Of a DNA stretch of 64,000 nt, positions 34,133-41,961 are shown piece after piece. The notes below the pieces were generated by a model. That model was not told the origin of the DNA and searched no databases. It saw only the letters and a list, made by a program, of their open reading frames with translations. A program made the translations under genes and the position numbers. Positions within the stretch are counted from its first letter, which is position 1; each line of letters opens with the position of its first letter. The DNA is taken from assembly GCA_040391785.1 (NCBI GenBank), contig JBEBXH010000024.1, positions 3,250-67,249 on the forward strand, read 5' to 3'. Source of the DNA: UBA5239 sp040391785 (lineage in GTDB: Bacteria; Verrucomicrobiota; Lentisphaeria; Victivallales; Victivallaceae).

Positions 34133-34770
34133 TTATTTTCCTGCAATAATTCTTTCAGCATCTCAAACAGCGTATCGGCAAAGAGTTCCGTGCCGCGCGG
34201 GTTCAGGTGGATCCCGTCATCCAGTAAATATTGCTCCGCCTTGTCGCCGATCATGCCGTGCAAGTCACAAATCGGCCAGCCGTGTTTGCGGGCGAATTCG
34301 CGCGAATGCTCACGCTCGGCGGCGAGCAGCCCGGCGAGACCGCCATGACGGTTGACCTCGGCAAACGCCGGATGCCGCCAGCTATGGTGCTTTTCGTTGA
34401 TGACCGGCCCCTGCAGGATCGAAATCACTTTGGTTTTGGCCGGCAAGCCCTTGACGAATTGCTCCATCAGCTGCAGTTTTTCGGCTTCGCTCACCAGACG
34501 CTCGGGGTGCGCCAGATCGCAGTTGTTGCCCTCGAATTTCACCAAACAGAAATCGGGCGCATGGGCCACGACGTCGCGGTCGAAGCGCCGCATCATTTCG
34601 CGGGTCGATTCGCCGCCGATTCCGACGTTTATAATGGAAAAGCAAACTTCCGGGAAGTATCCTGAAAGTTTGCGGTGCAGAATATTGTACCAGCGGTCCA
34701 GTGGATTTGCCACCCCGGTAATGCCTTCGAGCAGCGAAGAGCCGAAGGCGCTGATAATCACATTCTTCAT
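34129..34770 (-). CDS. SGNH/GDSL hydrolase (first of tandem pair)
   Basis: 213 residues from the ATG at 34770. The frame extends to 34899 but that part overlaps the DegT gene and has no family similarity. The four SGNH blocks are present: SAFGSSLLEG, NVGIGGES, FEGNNCD (block III asparagine) and DGIHLNPRGT. Here block III differs from the tandem copy (EGNN against GANN). It begins 10 bases after the aminotransferase stop. A pair of deacylases behind an aminotransferase suggests work on acylated amino sugars, but this is inference. Confidence 0.85.
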   Translation of the reverse strand: MKNVIISAFGSSLLEGITGVANPLDRWYNILHRKLSGYFPEVCFSIINVGIGGESTREMMRRFDRDVVAHAPDFCLVKFEGNNCDLAHPERLVSEAEKLQLMEQFVKGLPAKTKVISILQGPVINEKHHSWRHPAFAEVNRHGGLAGLLAAEREHSREFARKHGWPICDLHGMIGDKAEQYLLDDGIHLNPRGTELFADTLFEMLKELLQENK

Positions 34771-34780
34771 AGATGAAGCC

Positions 34781-36016
34781 TTATTTTTTGCTGTCGGCAT
34801 ATTTCCGCAGTTCATCCACGTTGGACGCCACCTTGCGGACCACCGCGCCGATCTGTTCGGCAGTCTCCTTATAATACATCGTCTGGTGGGCGATTCCAAG
34901 GGCGCGCTTCAGCGAAAGTTCGTCGCAAACCGGGCATTCTCCTTCGAAAATCCGGTAGGCTTCCGGCGCGAGGTTGAAGAGATTGTGACGGTAAACCGTG
35001 CCATGGGTACCGTTGCCGATATTGATCCCTTCGGCGACACAGGCTTCGTTGATGATGCCACGGTCGATGCCGTCGAATTCCTTGCCGTCAAAGAGGAAGT
35101 GGAACGTATAATATCCCTGCGGATTCGCGAGGCGGCCCGGAGCCTGGACGCGGACGCCCGGCACGTCGGCGATGGCCTCGGTCATGATTCGGGCACTTTC
35201 GCCATAGCGTTTGATGCGCTCCGGTAGCGTCTTGAGCTGTTCGAGGAGAAGCAGTGCCTGAAACGCCGTGCCACGGTAATTGTGGCAAACCAGTCCGGCC
35301 GGGGTTTTGGCCCCCTGCCCCTGTTTGGCGCCGCGCACATAACCGATATGCTTGAGCAGGAAAAGTTTTTCCGCCAGCTCGGGATCATTGGTCGTACAGA
35401 TGCCGCCCTCGCCGGCCGCGGTGACTTTGCTCTGCTGGAAGCTGAAACTGCCGATTGCCCCCAGGCTGCCGACGCCTTTGCCGTCCCAGAAACCGCCCTG
35501 CATTTGAGCACAGTCTTCGATCACCGGAATACCATGCTTCGCCGCGATCGGCATGATTTTGCCGAGGTCAGCGGTGGAGCCGTAAATATGAACGGGCATG
35601 ATCGCCTTGGTTTTCGGGGTGATGGCCGCTTCCATTTTGACGGGGTCCATGCACATGGTAGAGGGCTCGATGTCCACGATCACCGGAATCGCACCGAGGT
35701 AATGCACCGCCATCGCCGTCGCCATCCAGGTCAGCGCGGGGATAATCACTTCGTCGCCGGGCTTGATGCCGAGCGCCTGCAGCGCGCACTCCAGCGTCAC
35801 CGTGCCGTTGGCCATGAAAACCGCGTATTTGGCACTCTGCGAGGCGGCAAATTCCTGCTCGAACTGCTGCTCCATCGGACTGTTGAACGACCACTCGCCG
35901 CTCATGTAAAGCTGTTTCAGCTTTTCCGCCGTTTCCTCCGTCCGGATCGGCCAGTCCAACTGTTTCACCGGTTCCTTCAATAACTTTTCGCCGCCCAATA
36001 TTGCCAGATTTGCCAT
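34781..36016 (-). CDS. DegT/DnrJ/EryC1 family PLP-dependent aminotransferase
   Basis: 411 residues from the ATG at 36016 (AGGG 8 bases upstream; a longer frame to 36055 lacks support). The family transaminates keto sugars or keto cyclitols. The PLP lysine is about Lys197 in SFQQSKVTAAGEGG, the PLP-nitrogen aspartate is about Asp168 in IEDCAQ, and ANGTVTLECALQALGIKPGDEVIIPALTWMATA is the cofactor-phosphate region. It opens the seven-gene operon behind a promoter with a direct repeat and a palindrome. The C-terminal part is like that of scyllo-inosose or keto-sugar aminotransferases, but substrate is not proven. Confidence 0.9.
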   Translation of the reverse strand: MANLAILGGEKLLKEPVKQLDWPIRTEETAEKLKQLYMSGEWSFNSPMEQQFEQEFAASQSAKYAVFMANGTVTLECALQALGIKPGDEVIIPALTWMATAMAVHYLGAIPVIVDIEPSTMCMDPVKMEAAITPKTKAIMPVHIYGSTADLGKIMPIAAKHGIPVIEDCAQMQGGFWDGKGVGSLGAIGSFSFQQSKVTAAGEGGICTTNDPELAEKLFLLKHIGYVRGAKQGQGAKTPAGLVCHNYRGTAFQALLLLEQLKTLPERIKRYGESARIMTEAIADVPGVRVQAPGRLANPQGYYTFHFLFDGKEFDGIDRGIINEACVAEGINIGNGTHGTVYRHNLFNLAPEAYRIFEGECPVCDELSLKRALGIAHQTMYYKETAEQIGAVVRKVASNVDELRKYADSKK

Positions 36017-36065
36017 TTTCAATACCCTTTCTTTATTGATGAATCTTGCATTCATTATTTCGTCT

Positions 36066-36080
36066 GGATATATTATATCC
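36066..36080. promoter_or_regulatory. Palindromic operator candidate overlapping the -10 of the DegT operon
   Basis: GGATATATTATATCC is a perfect 15-bp palindrome around a central T. On the minus strand it contains TATAAT (36077-36072), with a weak -35-like TTTAAA at 36100-36095 after a 17-bp spacer. A protein bound here would block the promoter. Confidence 0.5.
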
Positions 36081-36100
36081 TGTTGAAAGGGATTTTTAAA

Positions 36101-36135
36101 TATCTCGATCTTGCGAAAAATATCTCAATCTTGCG
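36101..36135. repeat. Direct repeat, 20-bp period, upstream of the DegT operon promoter
   Basis: TATCTCGATCTTGCG (36101-36115) and TATCTCAATCTTGCG (36121-36135) differ at one position and are 20 bp apart, about two helical turns. They lie immediately upstream of the predicted -35 of the leftward operon, the usual place for an activator site. Confidence 0.6.
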
Positions 36136-36253
36136 TTTTTATGATAAGCAACATCGGTCAGGACAAAATCCGGAAAGTCCGGATGTACTTTAGCCCGGAA
36201 ACCAACCGGTGCGACCCCAACCGTCTATTTTTGATTTTTTTCTTGCCCCCCTC

Positions 36254-36282
36254 TTGACAATAACTATACTCTGATATATAAT
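36254..36282 (+). promoter_or_regulatory. Sigma70-type promoter of the GntR/LacI-type regulator
   Basis: Perfect TTGACA (36254-36259), a 17-bp spacer and perfect TATAAT (36277-36282), about 32 bases before the ATG. It is embedded in AT-rich repeats with further TATA-like palindromic sequence. Confidence 0.8.
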
Positions 36283-36314
36283 ATATACCAAGATATAGTG
36301 CAAAAAGGAAAACC

Positions 36315-37412
36315 ATGAATTTGAAAGTCGTCAGCGAAGCAATCGATACCGCCAGAACCGGGACCCCGGTTTACCGGCAGGTGGCAAATTCCCTGCGTGA
36401 CTATATCACCTCGGGCGAACTAGCGCCGGGTTTCAAACTGCCGCCTGAGGTCGAGTTGGCCGCCTCACTCGGTATCAACCACCTGACACTGCGCAAGAGC
36501 CTGCGAATTCTGGCCGATCAAAAGTTGATTTCCCAGCACAAAGGCAAGGGTACGTTTATCGCTTATTCCAATAATATCCAAATGCGGGTCGGCATCATTT
36601 GCCGCCAGCTCAATAAAATCAATAATGATTTCTACGAACTCAGCATGATTTCCGCAATCACCTGTCAGTTGAACAGCCGCAGTAATGGCGAAATCGTCCT
36701 GATCGATGCCCATGAACAGAGGCCCGCCGCCCTGCTGGAGAAAATCAATCAGCAGCGTTGCGACAGTCTGATTGTCCTGAATTCAGATAAGAAGATCACC
36801 GATATGATGTTGAATCAGGCATTTGATTATATTCCGATCGTTTTTATTAACAACCCGTATTCCCTGCCCGAAGACGGTATGCGTTACCATGTCCGTCTGA
36901 AGCCAAATGCCATTACCATAGGATTGGACTACCTGACCGGACTTGGGCACCGGAAAATCGCCTATGTCGGTTCGGAACACTCCATCAACCAAACCACAAC
37001 AAACCGCAATGCTGAATTTCTGACGTATGGCCTCGAAAACGATATGGTATTCATTGCCAGACACGGTGAGTTATGGTACGATTTTTCCCGGGAAAAGATG
37101 AATGAATTATGCCATTCGCCAAACCGGCCGACCGCGATTTTGTGCCCGGGTGCGGCTTTTTCCTATGGCGCCTGGATGGGAATCATTGAGGCCGGCTGCC
37201 GGATTCCGGAGGATATATCATTCATCGGGCTTGACGCCGCCAGTAGCTTCAATCCGCACATGTCGGCGCTGGAACAGCCCGTAGACAAGATCACCGCCAA
37301 GGCCATTGACCTGCTGGCCGATATGCGCGGTGCCGGTAAGCATTTGAAACAACATCTATATGAATATCCGGTAGAAATCATCGAACGTAACAGTTGTAGA
37401 AAAATTAACTGA
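36315..37412 (+). CDS. GntR-type HTH regulator with LacI-like sensor domain (AraR-like)
   Basis: 365 residues, with AAGGA 5 bases before the ATG. The N-terminal ~75 residues are a GntR winged helix (PVYRQVANSLRDYITSGELAPGFKLPPEVELAASLGI...TLRKSLRILADQKLISQHKGKGTF). The rest is a periplasmic-binding-protein/LacI-like sensor (MRVGIICRQL, then LGHRKIAYVGS and FIGLDAASSFNPHMSALEQPVDKI), so the effector is probably a sugar. Divergent from the DegT operon and 24 bases upstream of a pseudopilin gene and a large secreted hydrolase gene, it could control both directions. Confidence 0.9.
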   Translation: MNLKVVSEAIDTARTGTPVYRQVANSLRDYITSGELAPGFKLPPEVELAASLGINHLTLRKSLRILADQKLISQHKGKGTFIAYSNNIQMRVGIICRQLNKINNDFYELSMISAITCQLNSRSNGEIVLIDAHEQRPAALLEKINQQRCDSLIVLNSDKKITDMMLNQAFDYIPIVFINNPYSLPEDGMRYHVRLKPNAITIGLDYLTGLGHRKIAYVGSEHSINQTTTNRNAEFLTYGLENDMVFIARHGELWYDFSREKMNELCHSPNRPTAILCPGAAFSYGAWMGIIEAGCRIPEDISFIGLDAASSFNPHMSALEQPVDKITAKAIDLLADMRGAGKHLKQHLYEYPVEIIERNSCRKIN

Positions 37413-37436
37413 TCAATAATTCAAGGAGAGATTGGA

Positions 37437-38114
37437 ATGAAAAAATTTTTTACGCTTATTGAACTTCTGGTAGTTATAGCTATAATAGCAATTCTTGCAG
37501 CCATGCTGTTGCCGGCCCTGAACAACGCCCGTGAAAAAGCCCGGAGCATCAAATGCACGTCGCAACTGAAGGAAATCGGGCTCGCCATGGTTTTCTACGC
37601 CGATATCAGCGATGATTTCTGCGTTCCTCCAGCACAAGGCGGAGGCGGCACCGATCCATGGCCCAAGCGTTTGGTAAACGCCAATGCCATCGCCGTCCCT
37701 GGAAGCTGGTGGAACTCCGGATCCGACTATGGCTTTTTCCCGCAGCACCTCCTGGCCTGCCCCACCGATCTGGAGGTCATAGCAAACCGTAACTGGTACC
37801 CGTATGAAGTAAGTTACGGCATCACCCTGGCTTCCGTCAAGGGAGGGCAGTATTTCTGGGATCCGGCCATCAAGCGTTCACAACTGAAAAAGCCATCGGA
37901 AACCATCCACCTGGTCGAAACCATGGCCTTGGCTGCAAGCGGCAGCAAATATTGTTACAACAACACCAATATTTCAAACCGTCATAAATTCAGGACCAAT
38001 GCGCTCTTTTTCGATGGCCATGTCAGCTCGTTTGACTTTTATTACCTCTATGGCATGACCGATGACCAACGAAATAACGAATGCCCCTTCTGCTTACGCC
38101 AAGCTGCTCAATAA
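37437..38114 (+). CDS. Pseudopilin-like protein with H-X9-DG C-terminal motif
   Basis: 225 residues. A type IV prepilin-like leader MKKF is followed by FTLIELLVVIAIIAILAAMLLPALNNA, the hydrophobic helix with Glu5 of the mature pilin. The residue before the cleavage site is Phe, not Gly. The C-terminal part ends with RHKFRTNALFFDGHV, the H-X9-DG motif known from Planctomycetes/Lentisphaerae prepilin-like proteins. GGAG lies 8 bases before the ATG. It sits between the GntR/LacI-type regulator and a secreted hydrolase, with 24 and 15 bases between them, so the three form an operon. Probably an exported, membrane-anchored pseudopilin. Confidence 0.88.
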   Translation: MKKFFTLIELLVVIAIIAILAAMLLPALNNAREKARSIKCTSQLKEIGLAMVFYADISDDFCVPPAQGGGGTDPWPKRLVNANAIAVPGSWWNSGSDYGFFPQHLLACPTDLEVIANRNWYPYEVSYGITLASVKGGQYFWDPAIKRSQLKKPSETIHLVETMALAASGSKYCYNNTNISNRHKFRTNALFFDGHVSSFDFYYLYGMTDDQRNNECPFCLRQAAQ

Positions 38115-38129
38115 CAGGAAATTACTAAT

Positions 38130-40700
38130 ATGAATAAATTATTTGCCCTCCTTCTTTTCGGTATGCCGCTCTTGATGAATGCCGATAATGTTTCTATCCC
38201 GGAAGAAAACCGGCGCTGGCATTACTCCACCACCGTTTACGACAATTCCTTCGCTAACGCCGAAGGCTGGAATATCTGGCGGGTATTCGGCAATGTCAAT
38301 ACGGTAGTCGATGCTCCCAAGACGGAAAGCGGTGAATTCGAAATCACTTTCAAGATCAAAGGTTTCAATAGCGGAAAATCGAAAATCCGTCTCGGTCTTT
38401 TTGAAGATTTCTACCCGGACCCGAGCAAACGCTCCACCGACAACGGGATCTATCTCTCCATCGTCCGCAACGGCGATCATCACTCGTTGGACATCGTTTT
38501 GCGCCGGAACCAGACGGAAAAAACTCTGACAACCAAAGCGCATCAATGGCTGGCCGATCACGAATATACGCTGAAAATGGACAAATCCGCAGGACAGACG
38601 ACGTTCTATCTGGACGGTGAAAAAATATTCACAGCTCCGGCTCTTGGCGCAGCGGTTATCGGCGTCGGCGTCGACAATGCCCATATCGTTTTTACCGGAA
38701 ACTCCGCCAAGCTCAACTGGCGCTGCCTCGATGTCGGCATCGATCACGTCAAATCCGCCCGGCAGGCAGGCATCACAACACTGATGGTCGGCAGTGAACA
38801 GAACTTCTGGCTCGAGGATAACCGGCTGGATTTTTCCGGCATCGAGTCCCGGCTGAAACTGCTCGCGGAAACCGTTCCCGACAGTAAACTGATTCTCCGG
38901 ATCAACATGCGCAGCAGTGCCTGGATACGTCAGAATCCGGCGGAACTGCAGGTTTCTATCGACCTCGCCGGCAACCGCCACACGGCTCCGCCCTACAATC
39001 CGTTTTCCTTTGCCTCAAAGAAGTGGCGCCATGACTTTTATCAAGTCTGGAGCCAATTGGTGCAGCATTTTGAGAAATCCGAGTATACCGACCGGATCAT
39101 CGGTTACTGCCCGATGGTGGGCGACGGCGGCGAGTGGAGCTACGGTTTCCGCCATAACCTGAGCGACTACAGTGAGCCGCAACGCCTGGCGTTCATCGAA
39201 TATGCCAAAGCCAAATACGATAACGATCTGGATAAACTGAACGCCGCCTGGAAAACTGACGAAACATCCTTCGAATCCATCCAGATTCCGAACTACAAGC
39301 GTCGCCTGACCGGTGATATCGGAATATTCTTCGATCCGGTAATCTCGCGGAAAATCATCGACTTCAACGATCATTTCTCAAAGACGGTTTCTTCGATGAT
39401 CATGGAAACCGCCGCCATCACCCGGAAATATGCCCCCGGCAAGTTGAATATTTTTTACTATGGATATCACTTCATGCCCGGTGATCAGACCGGCGACCTC
39501 TCCGGTACTGGGCATCGCGCACTATCAGAACTACTGAATTGTCCTGATATCGATGTTATCGGCGGACCACAGATGTACTATAACCGCAACGCCGGCGGGG
39601 CCGCGCTCGCTCAGACCGTACCGAAGTCTCTTGAAATCAACGGAAAATACTATCTGGACGAAGACGATACCCGGACTTTCCAAGTACCGATTTACTGTCC
39701 GAACATTCCAGCGCCTTATGAAAAAAACCTGGCGGACTCTGTTGCCGTGTTGCTACGTGATGCCGGTGACGCCTTGTTCAAAAAGAATGGTATCCTGCTC
39801 TGGATGGAGATGGGCAATAAATGGTTCGACCATCCGGACTTCATCAAGCTCGGCAAGCAATTCGACCGTCCGGAATTCAGGGCTTCGGCGCAACCGGAAA
39901 TCGCCTTTATCGTCAGCGACAAAAGCTACAATCACATGGCCTTCACCAACGCCCTCAGCGGCCCGCTGCTGGCCCGGACCATGATGCACGCCGTCACCCG
40001 GATCGGAGCTCCGTTCGATACCATTCTGCTCTCCGATTTCGCCAAGGCGCCGGCTTATAAACTGTATATTTTCGCCGATTGCTGCATCATCGACGGGCCG
40101 ACACGCGGCGCGATTACCGGCAAGCTGAGCCGCGAAAAAGCGACCGCGCTGTGGATGTATGCGCCCGGTATCGGCGACGAACAAACTCTTTCGCTGCAGC
40201 ATACCGAGACCCTGACCGGCTTCAGCCCAAGCTGGATTACGGAGAAAACCACCGTCTCACTGCCTGGCGACCCGCCGCTCCTGCGGGCGGAAATCGCCCC
40301 GATGCTTTACCTCAATACACCGTCGGACGCAAATAACATCCTGACTTTGAAGCAGGCGGACGGAACCTCCCGTCAAGCCGCAATCATGCAGCAGAAGAAA
40401 ATGCCGGGCGGCTGGACCTCCATCTGGACCGGTTCGCCGGTACTTACGGCCAGTCATTTCCGGCAGGCCGCTGCTACTGCCGAAGCACATATTTTCACCG
40501 ATACCAACGATCAGGTACTTTTCAACGGCAACATATTATTGATTCATGCCAGCTCAGACGGACAGCGTACGGTCAAGTTACCGGGGCACTTCAAAGTCAA
40601 TGAATTCCTGACCGGCAACCCCGTGGCAACCGATGCCGATAATTTTCCAGTTGAACTGAAAAAAGGCGAAACCGCTTCCTATATCTGCAGTCCGGAGTAG
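38130..40700 (+). CDS. Large secreted GH42-like glycoside hydrolase
   Basis: 856 residues with a signal peptide (about 1-18, ending MNA). Residues ~25-200 look like a laminin-G/concanavalin-type beta domain (IRLGLFEDFYP, TTFYLDGEKIF). A TIM barrel of GH42/GH-A type follows (about 205-580) with RIIGYCPMVGDGGEWSYGF, FIEYAKAKYDNDLDKLNAAW and KYYLDEDDTRTF. A flavodoxin-like domain (YKLYIFADCCIIDGPTRGAI) and a C-terminal beta domain finish it. Catalytic acids cannot be fixed with certainty; the glutamate in DGGEWSYG and the acidic cluster in YLDEDDTR are candidates. It is the third gene of the regulator-pseudopilin-hydrolase operon. Its 3' end overlaps the convergent fucosidase gene by 22 bases. 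Confidence 0.7.
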   Translation: MNKLFALLLFGMPLLMNADNVSIPEENRRWHYSTTVYDNSFANAEGWNIWRVFGNVNTVVDAPKTESGEFEITFKIKGFNSGKSKIRLGLFEDFYPDPSKRSTDNGIYLSIVRNGDHHSLDIVLRRNQTEKTLTTKAHQWLADHEYTLKMDKSAGQTTFYLDGEKIFTAPALGAAVIGVGVDNAHIVFTGNSAKLNWRCLDVGIDHVKSARQAGITTLMVGSEQNFWLEDNRLDFSGIESRLKLLAETVPDSKLILRINMRSSAWIRQNPAELQVSIDLAGNRHTAPPYNPFSFASKKWRHDFYQVWSQLVQHFEKSEYTDRIIGYCPMVGDGGEWSYGFRHNLSDYSEPQRLAFIEYAKAKYDNDLDKLNAAWKTDETSFESIQIPNYKRRLTGDIGIFFDPVISRKIIDFNDHFSKTVSSMIMETAAITRKYAPGKLNIFYYGYHFMPGDQTGDLSGTGHRALSELLNCPDIDVIGGPQMYYNRNAGGAALAQTVPKSLEINGKYYLDEDDTRTFQVPIYCPNIPAPYEKNLADSVAVLLRDAGDALFKKNGILLWMEMGNKWFDHPDFIKLGKQFDRPEFRASAQPEIAFIVSDKSYNHMAFTNALSGPLLARTMMHAVTRIGAPFDTILLSDFAKAPAYKLYIFADCCIIDGPTRGAITGKLSREKATALWMYAPGIGDEQTLSLQHTETLTGFSPSWITEKTTVSLPGDPPLLRAEIAPMLYLNTPSDANNILTLKQADGTSRQAAIMQQKKMPGGWTSIWTGSPVLTASHFRQAAATAEAHIFTDTNDQVLFNGNILLIHASSDGQRTVKLPGHFKVNEFLTGNPVATDADNFPVELKKGETASYICSPE

Positions 40701-41959
40701 TTTACGATGTCCGGGGTGTCCTGCCCTTCCTGCTTGCGGATTTGCTCAAGCGGCACCGGCAGCGTCAGCTTGAACACCGGAATCTCCCCGGCAAGCGCCT
40801 CCACCGGGATATGACGCAGCCGCAGGCACGGCGCGGAATCACGCTGGTAGCTGTTCTGCTCCAACGTGGTCATGATTTCAGCACCGGTATTCAGCAGAAC
40901 TGCGTGCTCCGGCAGGACATCCAGCGGCGCCAGCGGCAGCGCGGAGCTCTCCATGATTTTGAGCATGAACACGTAAAGCGTATTCCCGGCTCCGGTACAG
41001 ACGATATCGGGATTGCCCACCATCCCCGACCGGAACGGCATATTCAAAGCTTCTTTGATCCGGCAATACCAGGCGCCGACCTGACGCAGGAGCGCCGCTG
41101 ATTCCGCAGGAAAACGGCCATCCGGCGCGGGCCCTGCATTCAGCAGGAAATTAGCGCCCAGAGCCATAAATTTCGCCATCTTGGTTTCCAGATAACGCGC
41201 CGAAAAATAATCCTCATCCCGGCGATACCCCCAGCTGTTCGCGCCGACCGAGTCGCACGCCTCGCAGGGCGATTCGTAAGCGGTCATGGCCGACTCTCCC
41301 CAGTGCCGCTCCGGCGTGGAGTAATCCCCCTCGTCGTAGCCGCGGTTGTTGATCACCGCCGCCGGCTGTAATTGGCGGATCAGCGCATTTACCGATGGAT
41401 CATGGAGTTCCGGCACATTCATATCCCACCAGATGCCATGAATTTCGCCATAATTGGTACAAAGTTCGGTGATCTGATTTTTCAGGAACCGCATGTATTT
41501 ATCCATGTCGTGCAGCGCCGGATCGGTGGTAATTTCGTGGTGGCGTCCGAGATTCGGGTAATTCGGGTGATGCCAGTCCACCGCCGAATAATACAGCTCC
41601 AGCGGCATGTTTCGCCGATGGCACGCGTCGGCCAGTTCCTTCAGGATGTCGCGCCCGTACGGCGTATGCATGATATTGAATTCCGTCTCCTTCGTATCCC
41701 ACATGCAGAACCCGTCGTGGTGCTTGGTGGTGAAAACGATGTACTCCATGCCGCACTCCTGCGCCAGGTCGATCCATGCGTCGGGGTTGAAATTCACCGG
41801 ATTGAACTCGCGCTGGTACTGCAGATATTCCGCCCACGGCTTCCCGTAACGCTGCAATTCCTGCTCGTGAACCCCACCCACCGCGTAAATGCCCCAGTGA
41901 ATAAACAACCCGAACCGTTTCTCCAGAAACCAGTCCCGCGCATCATTAAATCTCTTCAT
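40679..41959 (-). CDS. GH29 alpha-L-fucosidase
   Basis: 426 residues, no signal peptide, so cytoplasmic or periplasmic by another route. GH29 signatures: FGLFIHWGIYAVGG (16-29), EYIVFTTKHHDGFCMWDTKETEFN, DWHHP, and GIWWDMN with Asp179 as the expected nucleophile. GANFLLNAGPAPDGRFP is the conserved C-terminal motif of the barrel. AAGGA precedes the ATG by 7 bases. It is the last gene of the LacI-pseudopilin-secreted protein operon, two bases after its upstream neighbour, so fucose-containing glycans are a likely target of that module. Confidence 0.92.
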   Translation of the reverse strand: MKRFNDARDWFLEKRFGLFIHWGIYAVGGVHEQELQRYGKPWAEYLQYQREFNPVNFNPDAWIDLAQECGMEYIVFTTKHHDGFCMWDTKETEFNIMHTPYGRDILKELADACHRRNMPLELYYSAVDWHHPNYPNLGRHHEITTDPALHDMDKYMRFLKNQITELCTNYGEIHGIWWDMNVPELHDPSVNALIRQLQPAAVINNRGYDEGDYSTPERHWGESAMTAYESPCEACDSVGANSWGYRRDEDYFSARYLETKMAKFMALGANFLLNAGPAPDGRFPAESAALLRQVGAWYCRIKEALNMPFRSGMVGNPDIVCTGAGNTLYVFMLKIMESSALPLAPLDVLPEHAVLLNTGAEIMTTLEQNSYQRDSAPCLRLRHIPVEALAGEIPVFKLTLPVPLEQIRKQEGQDTPDIVNYSGLQI

Positions 41960-41961
41960 TT

